64,000 bases of DNA from the NCBI RefSeq assembly GCF_030813355.1, contig NZ_JAUSUD010000006.1:1-64000 (forward strand). Direction: 5' to 3'. The stretch's first letter is position 1, and every line of letters starts with the position of its first letter. The position numbers were made by a program, and so were the translations under genes. Positions 31,095-41,129 of the stretch are shown piece after piece. The notes under the pieces are model-generated. The model was not told where the DNA came from, searched no databases, and saw only the letters and a list, made by a program, of their open reading frames with translations. Origin of the DNA: Metabacillus malikii. GTDB taxonomy: Bacteria > Bacillota > Bacilli > Bacillales > Bacillaceae.

Positions 31095-31529
31095 TTATGA
31101 ACAACTGCTTCCTGATGAAGAACGAACTTTAGAGCCTGTTTCTCCAGCTAACAAATCCCCGCCCGTTGATGTAATGATTTCATTTGTTACTTTGTTCGAA
31201 ATCGTATGAGATACTAATTGCAGTAAATCATTTACTTCGATTTGTGATTCTTGGAATTCTTGAATTATCGGTATATTATCAAGTTCATTTTGAATTTTAT
31301 CAATTTTATCCTCAACTTGCTTTAAAGCTTCGTGTTTACCATAATGTTGGAAATTAACTGCCTGTTTTTGTAAACTTTTTATACTTGCGATCATTTCTCG
31401 TACTTTTTGATTTTCATTAATTTGTGCTTCTGCCCTTTTAAAGAAGTCGACTTCCTTTGATTCTGAGATCATCTGGGCTAACTCACGAGCTTTTGCAACG
31501 ATTTCTTCCTTCGTATATATCTTCGTCAT
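31095..31529 (-). CDS. ricA: RicA (YmcA), subunit of the RicAFT complex
   Basis: The 144-residue helical protein matches YmcA/RicA, which with RicF (YlbF) and RicT (YaaT) directs RNase Y processing and promotes competence, sporulation and biofilm formation in B. subtilis. Conserved stretches are EVDFFKRAEAQINEN, KHEALKQVEDKID and HTISNKVTNEIITSTGGDLL. A C-terminal Cys (SSSGSSCS) is kept. It begins directly after the miaB stop. RNase Y is encoded at 56528-58090. Confidence 0.93.
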   Translation of the reverse strand: MTKIYTKEEIVAKARELAQMISESKEVDFFKRAEAQINENQKVREMIASIKSLQKQAVNFQHYGKHEALKQVEDKIDKIQNELDNIPIIQEFQESQIEVNDLLQLVSHTISNKVTNEIITSTGGDLLAGETGSKVRSSSGSSCS

Positions 31530-33086
31530 TTATATCACCTCAACCGCTTCCTCAACCATTTCACCATCAAGTGTCCAAGTTTTAGCTTTTATAATTTTCA
31601 CCTTAACAATTTGTCCTACTGCAGATTTCGGTCCTCTAAAGTTAACTAGCTTACTTTTCTCAGTATACCCAGCTAAAACATCTGGATTGTTTTTGCTTTC
31701 TCCCTCTACGAGCACATTAACGATTTTCCCTTCATATTCTTTCAATTTTTTTGCAGAGATTTCGTTAACAAGTGCATTTAAACGTTGAAGTCGCTCTTTT
31801 TTAACTTCCATCGGAACATTATCTTTCATTTTTGCAGCTGGTGTTCCTTCACGTGGAGAATAGATAAATGTATAAGCACTATCAAATTCGACTTCACGGT
31901 ACAATGACAATGTTTCTTCAAATTGTTCATCTGTCTCATTCGGGAAACCAACAATAATATCTGTAGTTAATGATGCATTAGGAATTGCTGTTTTAATTTT
32001 TTGAACAAGCTCTAAGTAGCGCTCTCTCGTATATTTACGAGCCATAATTTTAAGTACTTCTGAACTTCCTGATTGAACTGGAAGATGAATATGATCTAAC
32101 AGGTTGCCACCTTTCGCAAGCACTTCGATTAAGCGATCATCAAAGTCGCGGGGATGACTCGTCGTAAAACGGATTCTCGGAATATCAATTTTATGAATTT
32201 CATCCATTAAATCGCCAAGACCATAATTCATGTCTTCAAAATCTTTTCCATAAGCATTTACGTTTTGGCCTAGTAACGTAATCTCTTTATATCCTTGCGC
32301 AGCTAATTGACGGACTTCATGGATAATTTCTTCCGGACGGCGGCTTCGTTCTTTCCCTCTTGTATAAGGAACGATGCAGTACGTACAAAATTTATCACAA
32401 CCGTACATAATATTAACCCACGCCTTAATGTTCCCTTTACGTATTTTCGGAAGGTTTTCAATAACGTCCCCTTCTTTTGACCAAACTTCAATAACCATCT
32501 CTTTCGATAAATACGCTTCACTCAAAATATTTGGAAGACGGTGAATATTATGAGTACCAAAAATCATATCAACAAAAGGATGTACTTTTAAAATACGATT
32601 TACGACTGATTCTTCCTGTGACATACAACCACATACACCTAGTAACAAATCAGGCTTTTCCTTTTTCAAGGCTTTTAAATGACCCAATTCTCCAAATACT
32701 TTATTCTCTGCATTTTCACGAATTGCACATGTGTTCAGGAGAATGACATTAGCATCTTCTACACCGTCTGTTGGCTCATAGCCGAGTGCCATGAAAATAC
32801 CAGCCATCACTTCTGTATCGTGTTCATTCATTTGACATCCGTACGTACGTATATAAAACTTACGTCCCTGGCCCATACCTTTAAATTGTTCAGGTATTTT
32901 AAAATCATTATGATATTGTACTTCTTCTTTACCACGCTTTTTAGCATCTTTTAAAGATGGAGGTTGATATGTTTTTTCAAAATATTTCGCGAAATCTGCC
33001 GACGTTTTTTCCGACACGGATTTTTTGTCCGCTGAATTGTCAGCCACTGTTACTTTTTGTGAATCTATACGTTGTTGTTCGTTCAT
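31530..33086 (-). CDS. miaB: tRNA-2-methylthio-N6-dimethylallyladenosine synthase MiaB
   Basis: The 518-residue radical SAM enzyme methylthiolates i6A37. Three parts are present: the UPF0004 domain with three cluster cysteines ([28 protein letters not shown]), the radical SAM motif CDKFCTYC, and a C-terminal TRAM domain (VNVLVEG to GQIVKVKI). The ATG at 33086 has AAAGGAGC upstream; the longer frame to 33158 is not supported. It acts after MiaA. It is tightly coupled to ricA. Confidence 0.96.
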   Translation of the reverse strand: MNEQQRIDSQKVTVADNSADKKSVSEKTSADFAKYFEKTYQPPSLKDAKKRGKEEVQYHNDFKIPEQFKGMGQGRKFYIRTYGCQMNEHDTEVMAGIFMALGYEPTDGVEDANVILLNTCAIRENAENKVFGELGHLKALKKEKPDLLLGVCGCMSQEESVVNRILKVHPFVDMIFGTHNIHRLPNILSEAYLSKEMVIEVWSKEGDVIENLPKIRKGNIKAWVNIMYGCDKFCTYCIVPYTRGKERSRRPEEIIHEVRQLAAQGYKEITLLGQNVNAYGKDFEDMNYGLGDLMDEIHKIDIPRIRFTTSHPRDFDDRLIEVLAKGGNLLDHIHLPVQSGSSEVLKIMARKYTRERYLELVQKIKTAIPNASLTTDIIVGFPNETDEQFEETLSLYREVEFDSAYTFIYSPREGTPAAKMKDNVPMEVKKERLQRLNALVNEISAKKLKEYEGKIVNVLVEGESKNNPDVLAGYTEKSKLVNFRGPKSAVGQIVKVKIIKAKTWTLDGEMVEEAVEVI

Positions 33087-33377
33087 GTTCTTGCTCCTTT
33101 CACTTTGAAAGAATCTTCGTTTTATGTTATCTTTCATTGTTGACGTACAACTAACCATTATATACGTTATTCATTAATCTAACAATAAAATATACTATTA
33201 AAAAGCTTATATTCATAAGTATGAAAGTAAACAGTAATGTTCATTAACAGAACTGCTTTTGCTTTACATGTTGAGTACGTTGCCGCTATACCACGCTAAA
33301 TAGCTTAGTTCAGAAGGAAAGCAACCGACAACGACCACTTTGTTAACACCTACGAAAGTCAAAATTCATAATATCGA

Positions 33378-34226
33378 TTAGTCTCTTGATTTAGGTACAT
33401 AATTCATCACAAGGACTTCATCAATTTTTCCACGTTTTGAGGCAACAGAGTTAATACTTCGCGTAGCTCCAACAATCTCAATATGAAAGTCCTGATATAA
33501 ATCCTTTATATAATCTGTAGCAGAATTACTCAAGAGAATGTGACAACCACGCTTGTCCAATTCAACAAATAAATCCCGGAGCCTTTCCTGTTCTGCTCTG
33601 CCAAATCCATCGAGACTATAACTAGTGAACGATGATGTTGTTGATACAGGATCGTAAGGCGGGTCAATGTAAACAAAGTCACCTTTTTTAGCAGTGATAA
33701 CTGCTTTTTCAAAGTCTCCATTTAATATTTGTACATCGTTACTAGATAAATAGGCATGGACTGCACGAATGACATCTTCATTAATGATATTTGGATTTTT
33801 ATATTTGCCAAAAGGTACATTAAATTGTCCTTTTTTATTCACTCTATAAAGACCATTAAAGCAGGTTTTATTTAAATAGATTAATCGTGATGCACGCTCT
33901 ATTGTAGTTAACTTTTGATAGTCAGTTGTTCGATCTAAATCTCTTAGCTTGTAGAAATATTCACTATCATTTTGATGTTTTTTTAAGTCTATAATTAATT
34001 CTTCAATATGGTCTCTTATTGTAAGATAGGTGTTTACCAATTCGGAATTTATATCATTAATTATCGCTCGCTTTGGTTGTAGCTCAAACAACACTGCACC
34101 TGCACCGATAAATGGCTCAAAGTACGTTCCTTCAAAGTCTTCTGGTAGATATTTTCTTATTTCCGGAAGTAGCTGTCGTTTTCCACCAGCCCATTTTAAA
34201 AATGGCTGTGCTGTTCTATTTATCAC
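33378..34226 (-). CDS. orphan Dam-type adenine-N6 DNA methyltransferase
   Basis: The 282-residue enzyme is an alpha-class D12/Dam-family methylase like DpnM. It has the SAM motif FLKWAGGKRQLLPEI, FEPFIGAGAVLFEL and the catalytic YIDPPYDP, plus NKTCFNGLYRVNKKGQFNVPFG typical of GATC methylases. The GTG at 34226 follows GAGGGG by 10 bases and gives the length of DpnM; alternatives are 34268 and 34295. No restriction gene is adjacent, so this looks solitary. It opens the accessory block next to miaB. GATC specificity is inferred only. Confidence 0.88.
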   Translation of the reverse strand: MINRTAQPFLKWAGGKRQLLPEIRKYLPEDFEGTYFEPFIGAGAVLFELQPKRAIINDINSELVNTYLTIRDHIEELIIDLKKHQNDSEYFYKLRDLDRTTDYQKLTTIERASRLIYLNKTCFNGLYRVNKKGQFNVPFGKYKNPNIINEDVIRAVHAYLSSNDVQILNGDFEKAVITAKKGDFVYIDPPYDPVSTTSSFTSYSLDGFGRAEQERLRDLFVELDKRGCHILLSNSATDYIKDLYQDFHIEIVGATRSINSVASKRGKIDEVLVMNYVPKSRD

Positions 34227-34526
34227 AATCCGCTTGCCCCTCTCATGCCAAGTAAATCTAGTTAACATCTTATCGGTTTCAGCTATAAAAATCAAATCTA
34301 TGTTATTACTAATTATTCTATTAAATTGTAACTCTTATAAAAGTCGTCTTGCTGCCATCTCGTTACTTGAACTAGGATAAGGGTGGTGATTTTCAACATG
34401 AAGAGATTATGAGGCTTCATCCACCCATATATTTATTCTTACCTGACTCAACACCGCCATAAATATACAAATTATTGCTGAGAAGCAATTTCTAATTTAA
34501 CTTATGTTTTGTAATAATAAATGTGA

Positions 34527-35846
34527 TTAAAAGCCGGCAAGGGATTTCGCATATTCAAAAGGTGTGGAATTCAGCTTATTAATTAATTCCTTTTCTTTAA
34601 GAACTTGTAAACTTTTTTTTCCATACATATTGTTTACTTCTAAAACCCATGGCTTATAATGCCCATCAATTATGACATCTAATGCAACATCACCATAATG
34701 ACCTAATTTCTCATCCAATGTTTGACAAACATTTTTACAAATCTCAATTGATTTTTGCAATATGGCTTTTGCTTGCTCATCATCAACTTTATAAGCGATT
34801 TTTATTGCTTTTACTCCATCTGTAAGGTGTGCGATATGTTTTAAGTTTGTTATAATACTATCCTTTTGGGCTACTCGTCCGATAATACCTTGACAAACCC
34901 ATTGTTGTTGATAATCTTTTTGTAAATAAAATCTAAAATCAAATTGTTTATCTCGATATACGGTTGGCACTGCCTGTTGAATCAAATACTTCTTTGATTC
35001 TAATAATTGATCAAGATATACATTTACATCATCTATTGACTTGCAAGTTATCTGGTCATTTTTAGCTTTCTTAATGACATATCCATTTGCTTCTTTTTTA
35101 ACAACAAATATTCCATTGCCTTGCATCCCATAGACCGGCTTAAAATAGACAGAATCAAATAATTGTAGCATCTCCGCCAAATCCTCATAACTTTTATATA
35201 ACTTTGTATAAGGCAGATATTCTCTCATTCGACTATCTATTGAGCAAACTTTCCATAAGTCATATTTACTAAATGAATTTGTATTAAATAATTTATTATT
35301 TGTTGCTTGTAATAAATTTGCTTGCTGCTCTTTCGGTATCCTAATTTTTTTAAAGACGACATCAGGATATGGAAAAATACCGAGGGTCCACTGTTTTTTA
35401 TTTTCATTAAAATAATAACCTTTTACTATTTGCTTTTCTATATCAATGCTGTCGCTTGAACAAAATAGTAGTAATCCTCCGCAAAATATACTGTCATCGT
35501 ACCTTTGTTTATATTGATTCAAACGTTTTTTCGTTAAATGACTAAAGCTCTTTTTAGCGATATATACCATGAAAGGTCCGATATGAAGGGTGTCGTCGAC
35601 TAGTTTATATTCATAAGAAAAGGACTCAGGTATTTTAAACATAAGACCATCATGGATACTTATTTCATACTCCGCTAAATCATTATTTAATTCAATTATT
35701 AACCTATATGACCATAATCCAAATTTAACAATTAGTTCTTTCGTATTTATATTATGTTTTTGTAGAAACTTATTACTTAATTGGATTGTTTTCTGGTTAT
35801 TTAAAAATCTGTTTATATTACTTTTATGGTATTTTATTTTTATCAT
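34527..35846 (-). CDS. YheC/YheD family ATP-grasp, spore coat-associated protein
   Basis: The 439-residue protein matches the YheC/YheD family of endospore coat-associated ATP-grasp proteins. The ATP-grasp half contains FKPVYGMQGNGIFVVKK, the DFRFYLQKD strand and the metal-binding end WVLEVNNMYGKKSL. The N-terminal half (about 1-190) is a family-specific domain. The substrate is unknown. The ATG at 35846 follows GGGGTG. It lies downstream of the mnx operon on the same strand, but the terminator at 35944-35998 separates them. Confidence 0.85.
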   Translation of the reverse strand: MIKIKYHKSNINRFLNNQKTIQLSNKFLQKHNINTKELIVKFGLWSYRLIIELNNDLAEYEISIHDGLMFKIPESFSYEYKLVDDTLHIGPFMVYIAKKSFSHLTKKRLNQYKQRYDDSIFCGGLLLFCSSDSIDIEKQIVKGYYFNENKKQWTLGIFPYPDVVFKKIRIPKEQQANLLQATNNKLFNTNSFSKYDLWKVCSIDSRMREYLPYTKLYKSYEDLAEMLQLFDSVYFKPVYGMQGNGIFVVKKEANGYVIKKAKNDQITCKSIDDVNVYLDQLLESKKYLIQQAVPTVYRDKQFDFRFYLQKDYQQQWVCQGIIGRVAQKDSIITNLKHIAHLTDGVKAIKIAYKVDDEQAKAILQKSIEICKNVCQTLDEKLGHYGDVALDVIIDGHYKPWVLEVNNMYGKKSLQVLKEKELINKLNSTPFEYAKSLAGF

Positions 35847-35943
35847 GATTGCGCACCCCAAAGTATAGAATCTAATCCCTTTTTTATACTATGTAGGGGC
35901 TCATGTGAATGATTGTAAAGCGGCAACAATTGGGTGAATTGAA

Positions 35944-35998
35944 AAATGGAAGCCTATTATGCCGGATCCAATCTCATCTTACCGGGAGGCTTCCATTA
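35944..35998 (-). terminator. terminator of the mnx operon
   Basis: On the minus strand ATGGAAGCCT (35996-35987) pairs with AGGCTTCCAT (35955-35946), with CCGG/CCGG pairing in the loop and a TTTTT tail. It follows the Sco gene. Confidence 0.75.
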
Positions 35999-36003
35999 CG
36001 CTA

Positions 36004-36621
36004 TTATTCACTTTTCACTAAATAATCGATATCTTTCATTATACTTTCTTTATCAATTGGCTTTTTCGTGTTAGCCATATCATAGATGGCACGTATTTGG
36101 TTTTTACTGTCAACTAAATACATGGTAATGGAATGGGAAAAGAAGTTATCATCTAGTCTTTGATATTGCATTTGGAATCTATTCGCAATTTGTTTTGTTT
36201 CGGCCTTCGTCCCTCTGAGCCACTTCCAGCCTTTTGGGTCTGCCTCAAAGCTTTTTGCATATTCTGTCAAAACTTGTTTACTATCGTGTTCCGGATCAAG
36301 TGTGATGGCAACAAGTTCAACATCTTTACCAAAAATCTCCTCTTTTTTGAAGTTGAACTGCAACTCTTTAAAATCGACCATTGTTAATGGACATACATCC
36401 GGGCAATTCGTATAAAAGAAGGAAATAAGCTTTACCTTGTCATTATTTAAATCATACTTATCGTCATGGACACTCTCCATTTGAAAAGGCTGAACAGTAT
36501 CTAGGACTGGCAAACGGTCATACTTTGGCCATAACCAATAAATAATAATAAAGCTAATAACGCTTATTAGTATGAATAAAACAAACCTCACTCTTTTTGA
36601 ATGATTTACATTTGAAAACAT
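36004..36621 (-). CDS. Sco/SenC-family copper chaperone (MnxC-like)
   Basis: The 205-residue protein has one membrane anchor (about 12-31) and an external thioredoxin-like Sco domain. The copper ligands are Cys73 and Cys77 (NCPDVCPLT) and His163 (FFSHSITMYLVD). Sco proteins deliver copper to cytochrome oxidase. In Mn-oxidising Bacillus an Sco-like protein (MnxC) belongs to the mnx operon. Here the gene is the last of the operon, 4 bases after mnxG, so it most likely supplies copper to MnxG. Its position after mnxG rather than before it is a difference to check. Confidence 0.88.
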   Translation of the reverse strand: MFSNVNHSKRVRFVLFILISVISFIIIYWLWPKYDRLPVLDTVQPFQMESVHDDKYDLNNDKVKLISFFYTNCPDVCPLTMVDFKELQFNFKKEEIFGKDVELVAITLDPEHDSKQVLTEYAKSFEADPKGWKWLRGTKAETKQIANRFQMQYQRLDDNFFSHSITMYLVDSKNQIRAIYDMANTKKPIDKESIMKDIDYLVKSE

Positions 36622-36625
36622 ACGC

Positions 36626-39600
36626 CTATTCCTTATCTTTTATTTGGTTAAGTCTTGGCAAATGCTTCTGTTTTACTTTATGGACCCTCATAATTCCCCA
36701 CATGCCCTGTTCAATATCCCAGCGGATGTTTCCAGATCTGTACATATAGTCACCAGGCAATCCTAAAAAGCTGCCTGCTCCATAAAATAAATTCAAATCT
36801 TTGGCATGCCCTAACACGATGTGGTCGTCAATCGATTTAATTTGTGAATTGATGTCCTTATCATCCGTTTTCCAATAGTGGCCATGGAGATGGAAAGTAT
36901 GTGCTCTCCTTCGTTCAGATGGGTTTATTAACCGAAATGTTACCGGATCTTTCGGATATGCCTCAAAAACTGGTGTCGAAGGGTCGCCATGTACTTTTGA
37001 ACTAAACAAATCTTTTAAGACTGGATGTTTACGTAAGCGATTAATAAGTCTTTCTGTACGGTAGTTAAAGCCGCGGGATCCATTGTCATACGTATCAACA
37101 AGATCTTCTAATTCTTCAGGATCTACTCCACCCAATATTCCATCGACTGGGTCAATGATGACACAACCTTGCTTATCTTCTAATCTCGCACCGTCAAACA
37201 TGATTAACACGAACTCTCTCGTTGTCGGTAGGAATGGCTGCTTAATGATTACACTATCTTCTTTTTGCACTGACTTTAATGTTTTAGGGTGTAAGATTTG
37301 CGTACCTCTCGTCTCGGCAATAAATGCTCCAAATGTTCCTAATGACCTATGGTTCCGTATATCTGCCATATCCCATAAGCCACATGCACCTAAAGGTAAA
37401 TCGACATACCATTTATATGTGATCGTTTCACCAGGTCCGACGGTTTGGTCTGGATTAAAGCCAACTGTTTCACCAGCAGATGACTTCACATCATATTGAA
37501 TTAATTGTGGATGTAATGAAATCCGTACTGATGGCGGGTAAAATGCTTGTTCTTTTACTGGTGGATAAGGCCATATCCCATCTGGAAAAGGAAATTCATC
37601 AAATTCTAAGAAACTAGTAAGCTTAATTTCGACAACATCGCCTTGATTTGCTCTTAAGATTAGTGGAGTTGGTTTTTTCTTTCCATTAACAATATCGTCC
37701 ATATCTTCCCTTAATGAGAAGACGATACCAAATGGGTCAACCTCACCCCACTTACTATATATAATCGGAATATGGAATGCGACAATATCAAACTTTTTAA
37801 TCGGTGCGTTTGCAGGTGCATCAACATTGACAATTTGAGGTTTTTCTGGCGGCTTTCCGGTACAAACAGGCAATGGTTTAGTACGCTTAGGCGGGTTTGG
37901 TCTATCTGGTAACGGTATAAGAAAATCGACTTCTTGATCAAAGGCTCTAATCAAGCCCCATAGCCCATTCCATAAATCCTCTTCCGTCTCAAAGGTCCAT
38001 AAATAATCCCCTGAATTTGGTACATCCATTTCAAATGTGAATGATTCAGAGATACCGATATGCTCCTGTGACGTAAATGCCGTTTCCACATCTGGACGTT
38101 CGTTTTTCCATCTCAAGCCATGAAGATTAAAGCTATGTGACTCTTCGTGAGCTCCTTGCAGTAATCGAATCCGGATTGGGTCTCCTTCATAGCATTTGAA
38201 TACATTTGTTATCGGGTCTCCATTTACAAATGAACTGAATGTATATGCCGGGTCACAATCTTTCCCTAAACGAAATTGAAGTGGTTCATTTTTATAATTA
38301 ACACCAAACAGTCCAGGGTCATCCTGTGAGCCTGGAAATTCAGGCGGCTGTAATGGACACCCATCTTTATCAAATAATAGTGTGAAGTCTTGCACCATAA
38401 GAACAAAGTCTCGATAATCCGGAATTAGTGGATGTGTGACGGTCACCTCTGTACCAGTTCGTACTTCTTCGCCTGTCTTAGAATCTAGAGTTCTAGAAAA
38501 TCTGCCGTGGACAACACCTGAACCGAACACTCCATGTTGTTGATGATAATTTGCAAAGAGATGATCATGGAAAAACCATGCCTTTAATTCCACGTCTGCA
38601 AAATATTCATAGCGGATCGTTTCACCCGGTAGTACACTTGAGTCGTAGTTCCAGCCAACATTCGCACCATCACTAACTAACACGTCGAATTTGACAAAGT
38701 GGACGTGAAATGATGTCTCATACGTTCTCGTTACTAGCTGAAAAGCATCACCGCCAGCTATTTCCGGCAGGCGATTTGTAAAGTGTAATGATATACATGA
38801 ACCTGCGTTAAAATGCAAAATTAATGGCTCTGGTTCTTTTTTTCCTGATAAAACATCTTCTAGGTCTTCATCAAGAACATAAATTCTTGCTTTCGGGTCA
38901 TTCCAGCCTTCGCGATTATAAACGACCGGTAATTCGATTAGAGACACATGGAACTCCTCAACTACTGGATTTACTTCATTTAGACAAGGTTCCACAAAGA
39001 CCGCACCTGGCCGGGCTGTTGGAACAGCTGCATTTCGTTCTAATTCAGTAAGTCCTCTTCCCCCAACAATTCCCAATGGCGGTCGAGGTGCTTTACAGCC
39101 AACCTTTCCTGGGATAAAGTTTGGAAATCCGGGACGTTCTTTCGTTGGCTTTGGCGGGCATGGTCTATCAGGTAAAGGTTGTAATGCTTTAATAGGAACA
39201 CCATTCGGATAGCACTGACTTCCATCTTGAAGCGTATCAAAAACTCGATTTATCGCCCACATTCCAACGCCAAAATGCGGGTATAAGTGACAGTGTATAA
39301 TCGCATCACCAATTGCACCTTGGAGTGAACCTAAACCATATAGCGGTTCAACCGTATACCATGTCTGGGGACTTATCGCTTGTGAGTCAAAAACTGCTGA
39401 ATCAGTATTCTGCGGATCTCTGAACCATGTATGAACATGATAATGAAAGACATGGGTTTCTTTTACACCACCATGAACTAAGCGAAACTTTGCAGGATCT
39501 CCTCGATAGCCGCGGAATATTGGTGTCGCAGGGTCACCAAATACCCAGGAATCATGGTGAACCTCTTCACCATCACATTCTGGACATACGACACCCTCTT

Positions 39601-40294
39601 CAATGAGCCTTACGCGATTTTGGACAGGCTCATAGCGATAGTTTATTGCGTGTGTCGATTCCCTCTCCTGATTTGTGACGGGATCAAGCGGGCGATTACC
39701 TGTTATATCCCTAGTCGGCATTTCATCATGGAAGATAAATGCATATTCACGGAATGATGGCGAGAATGGGTGATGTATATCAGCAAATTGACCACTGTTA
39801 ATCGGTCCTCCTGTTTCAGGATCTGTCCACCAAGAGCCCCGCTTCTGCACGAAAATACATCCAAATAATCCATTTATATTCGTTCCATCATCACTGCTAT
39901 CAGGATTACCTAAATCTGAAAAAAAGCAAACCCCTTCATGATGAACTTCTATTTCGTATCTTATTTTTTCACCAGGTTTTGCTAACGTATTTGGGTTAAA
40001 CCCTACATTCGCTCCATCTGAGTCTAACACATTGTAATCTGCCTCCTGAAAGTGCATTCCTGTTGCGTAATGAATCTTGTTTTCAAATAATATATGAACA
40101 GTATCTCCTACGTTTGCACGGATACATAAGGGCTGTACTAAGTCTACTGGTGTAAAAGGGTTTTTCTTGACCTGTTCTTTTACTTTATCTTCATTTTCTT
40201 TTAAAACATACATCATGCCATCATCATTGTAATCACCAAAGTGATTCAATACAATCCGGATCGGAATCGCTACAACATGATAAAACCGTTTCAT
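36626..40294 (-). CDS. mnxG: Mn(II)-oxidising multicopper oxidase MnxG
   Basis: The 1222-residue multicopper oxidase consists of three cupredoxin repeats of about 400 residues, each probably a two-domain unit. Copper motifs are HVFHYHVH (281-288, HxxHxH type), HCHLYPHFGVGM (334-345, the Cys-bridged T1/T3 motif with axial Met), FHVHF (529-533) and HDH (576-578). The third repeat keeps AHTFHLHGHYW (1131-1141) but lacks an HCH motif. Length, absence of a signal peptide, and C/D motifs preceding A/B motifs all fit MnxG of marine Bacillus spores. MnxG oxidises Mn(II) to Mn(IV) oxide on the exosporium in complex with MnxE and MnxF. The other candidate classes (CotA, bilirubin oxidase) are half this size. 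Confidence 0.92.
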   Translation of the reverse strand: MKRFYHVVAIPIRIVLNHFGDYNDDGMMYVLKENEDKVKEQVKKNPFTPVDLVQPLCIRANVGDTVHILFENKIHYATGMHFQEADYNVLDSDGANVGFNPNTLAKPGEKIRYEIEVHHEGVCFFSDLGNPDSSDDGTNINGLFGCIFVQKRGSWWTDPETGGPINSGQFADIHHPFSPSFREYAFIFHDEMPTRDITGNRPLDPVTNQERESTHAINYRYEPVQNRVRLIEEGVVCPECDGEEVHHDSWVFGDPATPIFRGYRGDPAKFRLVHGGVKETHVFHYHVHTWFRDPQNTDSAVFDSQAISPQTWYTVEPLYGLGSLQGAIGDAIIHCHLYPHFGVGMWAINRVFDTLQDGSQCYPNGVPIKALQPLPDRPCPPKPTKERPGFPNFIPGKVGCKAPRPPLGIVGGRGLTELERNAAVPTARPGAVFVEPCLNEVNPVVEEFHVSLIELPVVYNREGWNDPKARIYVLDEDLEDVLSGKKEPEPLILHFNAGSCISLHFTNRLPEIAGGDAFQLVTRTYETSFHVHFVKFDVLVSDGANVGWNYDSSVLPGETIRYEYFADVELKAWFFHDHLFANYHQQHGVFGSGVVHGRFSRTLDSKTGEEVRTGTEVTVTHPLIPDYRDFVLMVQDFTLLFDKDGCPLQPPEFPGSQDDPGLFGVNYKNEPLQFRLGKDCDPAYTFSSFVNGDPITNVFKCYEGDPIRIRLLQGAHEESHSFNLHGLRWKNERPDVETAFTSQEHIGISESFTFEMDVPNSGDYLWTFETEEDLWNGLWGLIRAFDQEVDFLIPLPDRPNPPKRTKPLPVCTGKPPEKPQIVNVDAPANAPIKKFDIVAFHIPIIYSKWGEVDPFGIVFSLREDMDDIVNGKKKPTPLILRANQGDVVEIKLTSFLEFDEFPFPDGIWPYPPVKEQAFYPPSVRISLHPQLIQYDVKSSAGETVGFNPDQTVGPGETITYKWYVDLPLGACGLWDMADIRNHRSLGTFGAFIAETRGTQILHPKTLKSVQKEDSVIIKQPFLPTTREFVLIMFDGARLEDKQGCVIIDPVDGILGGVDPEELEDLVDTYDNGSRGFNYRTERLINRLRKHPVLKDLFSSKVHGDPSTPVFEAYPKDPVTFRLINPSERRRAHTFHLHGHYWKTDDKDINSQIKSIDDHIVLGHAKDLNLFYGAGSFLGLPGDYMYRSGNIRWDIEQGMWGIMRVHKVKQKHLPRLNQIKDKE

Positions 40295-40308
40295 CCTACA
40301 GCCCTCCT

Positions 40309-40626
40309 TTAGTACAAGTCATCTCTAAGTTCCGGAATACGAGGCATGCCCTTTTGTTCAATATAAAAGACTTCAATTTGATGAATATGAATGTACCATT
40401 TTCGTTCCTCTAATTCTGCAATTGTCGTTGTATTTACATCAAGAACAACATTGTCACCGACAACTTCAATAATTCTTCCAATAAAAACAAATGGATAGGA
40501 AGGGGTTAGTATGAATACCTTTTTACCAACTGATACTTCAAATGCTCTAATTAATGCTTCATCATGAATATCATTATTACTAGGAAGTTGGATTTCTAAT
40601 TCTCTAATATCTTTAATATCATTCAT
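40309..40626 (-). CDS. mnxF: MnxF-like subunit of the Mn oxidase complex
   Basis: The 105-residue protein lies 14 bases upstream of mnxG. The size and position match MnxF, a small copper-binding partner of MnxG. It has a short barrel-like motif (FVFIGRIIEVVGDNVVLDV) and a His pair in YIHIHQIEVFYI (His80, His82). A similar G-h-h-x-x-V-x-x-x-h-V-x-L pattern occurs in four neighbouring genes. A GGAGGC ribosome site precedes the ATG. The name rests on context and size, not on alignment. Confidence 0.75.
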   Translation of the reverse strand: MNDIKDIRELEIQLPSNNDIHDEALIRAFEVSVGKKVFILTPSYPFVFIGRIIEVVGDNVVLDVNTTTIAELEERKWYIHIHQIEVFYIEQKGMPRIPELRDDLY

Positions 40627-40652
40627 CTTGTATGCCTCCTTGTAAAGGTAAT

Positions 40653-41069
40653 TTAAGTAAGTGGAATTCTATCATCACAATCAAAGTTAGGTGTAAAGTG
40701 GGCTATTTTTTCAAGTGGAATACTAAGTGGCGTCGGAAATTCAAAAAATGGTGCATTAATCATTTTAATTTGTACAGGAAATAGTGTTACATGACTAAAG
40801 GTCACATCAAAAATCGTGCCACAAAAAATCGGACGAAACGCTTGCCCAAATAGGTTTAATTGGTCTGATTCTGTCACGACTAAAATACTATCACCCTTTA
40901 AATCTAATAATGTATTAACGAATTCATCATCGATTTCATTAATCTTAATCTTTGTTTGAATCACAACTTCATTATTATTCTTTTTTGGATTGTCTTTTAC
41001 ATGTTGTTGCTCATCCGCTTCTTCCTGTACGTGACGCTTCACTTTCTTATTTTCTTTCCGGTTCACCAT
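40653..41069 (-). CDS. mnxE: MnxE-like subunit of the Mn oxidase complex
   Basis: The 138-residue protein has a charged, His-containing N-terminal tail (about 1-35) and a compact beta domain (ILVVTESDQL, FCGTIFDVTFSHVTLFPVQ, FPTPLSIPLEKIAHF). The position two genes upstream of mnxG fits MnxE, which with MnxF forms the small-subunit part of the MnxEFG complex. The ATG at 41069 is used because GGGAGGG lies 6 bases upstream; the ATG at 41084 overlaps that site. Confidence 0.7.
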   Translation of the reverse strand: MVNRKENKKVKRHVQEEADEQQHVKDNPKKNNNEVVIQTKIKINEIDDEFVNTLLDLKGDSILVVTESDQLNLFGQAFRPIFCGTIFDVTFSHVTLFPVQIKMINAPFFEFPTPLSIPLEKIAHFTPNFDCDDRIPLT

Positions 41070-41129
41070 ATGTAACCCTCCCATAGAAGATAATTGAGTC
41101 TAAATCACAATTTAACAATTTCCGATTGT

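Noticed and set aside
37083-37499. Long ORF antisense to mnxG
   Set aside because: It is a shadow of the strongly supported MnxG coding frame.
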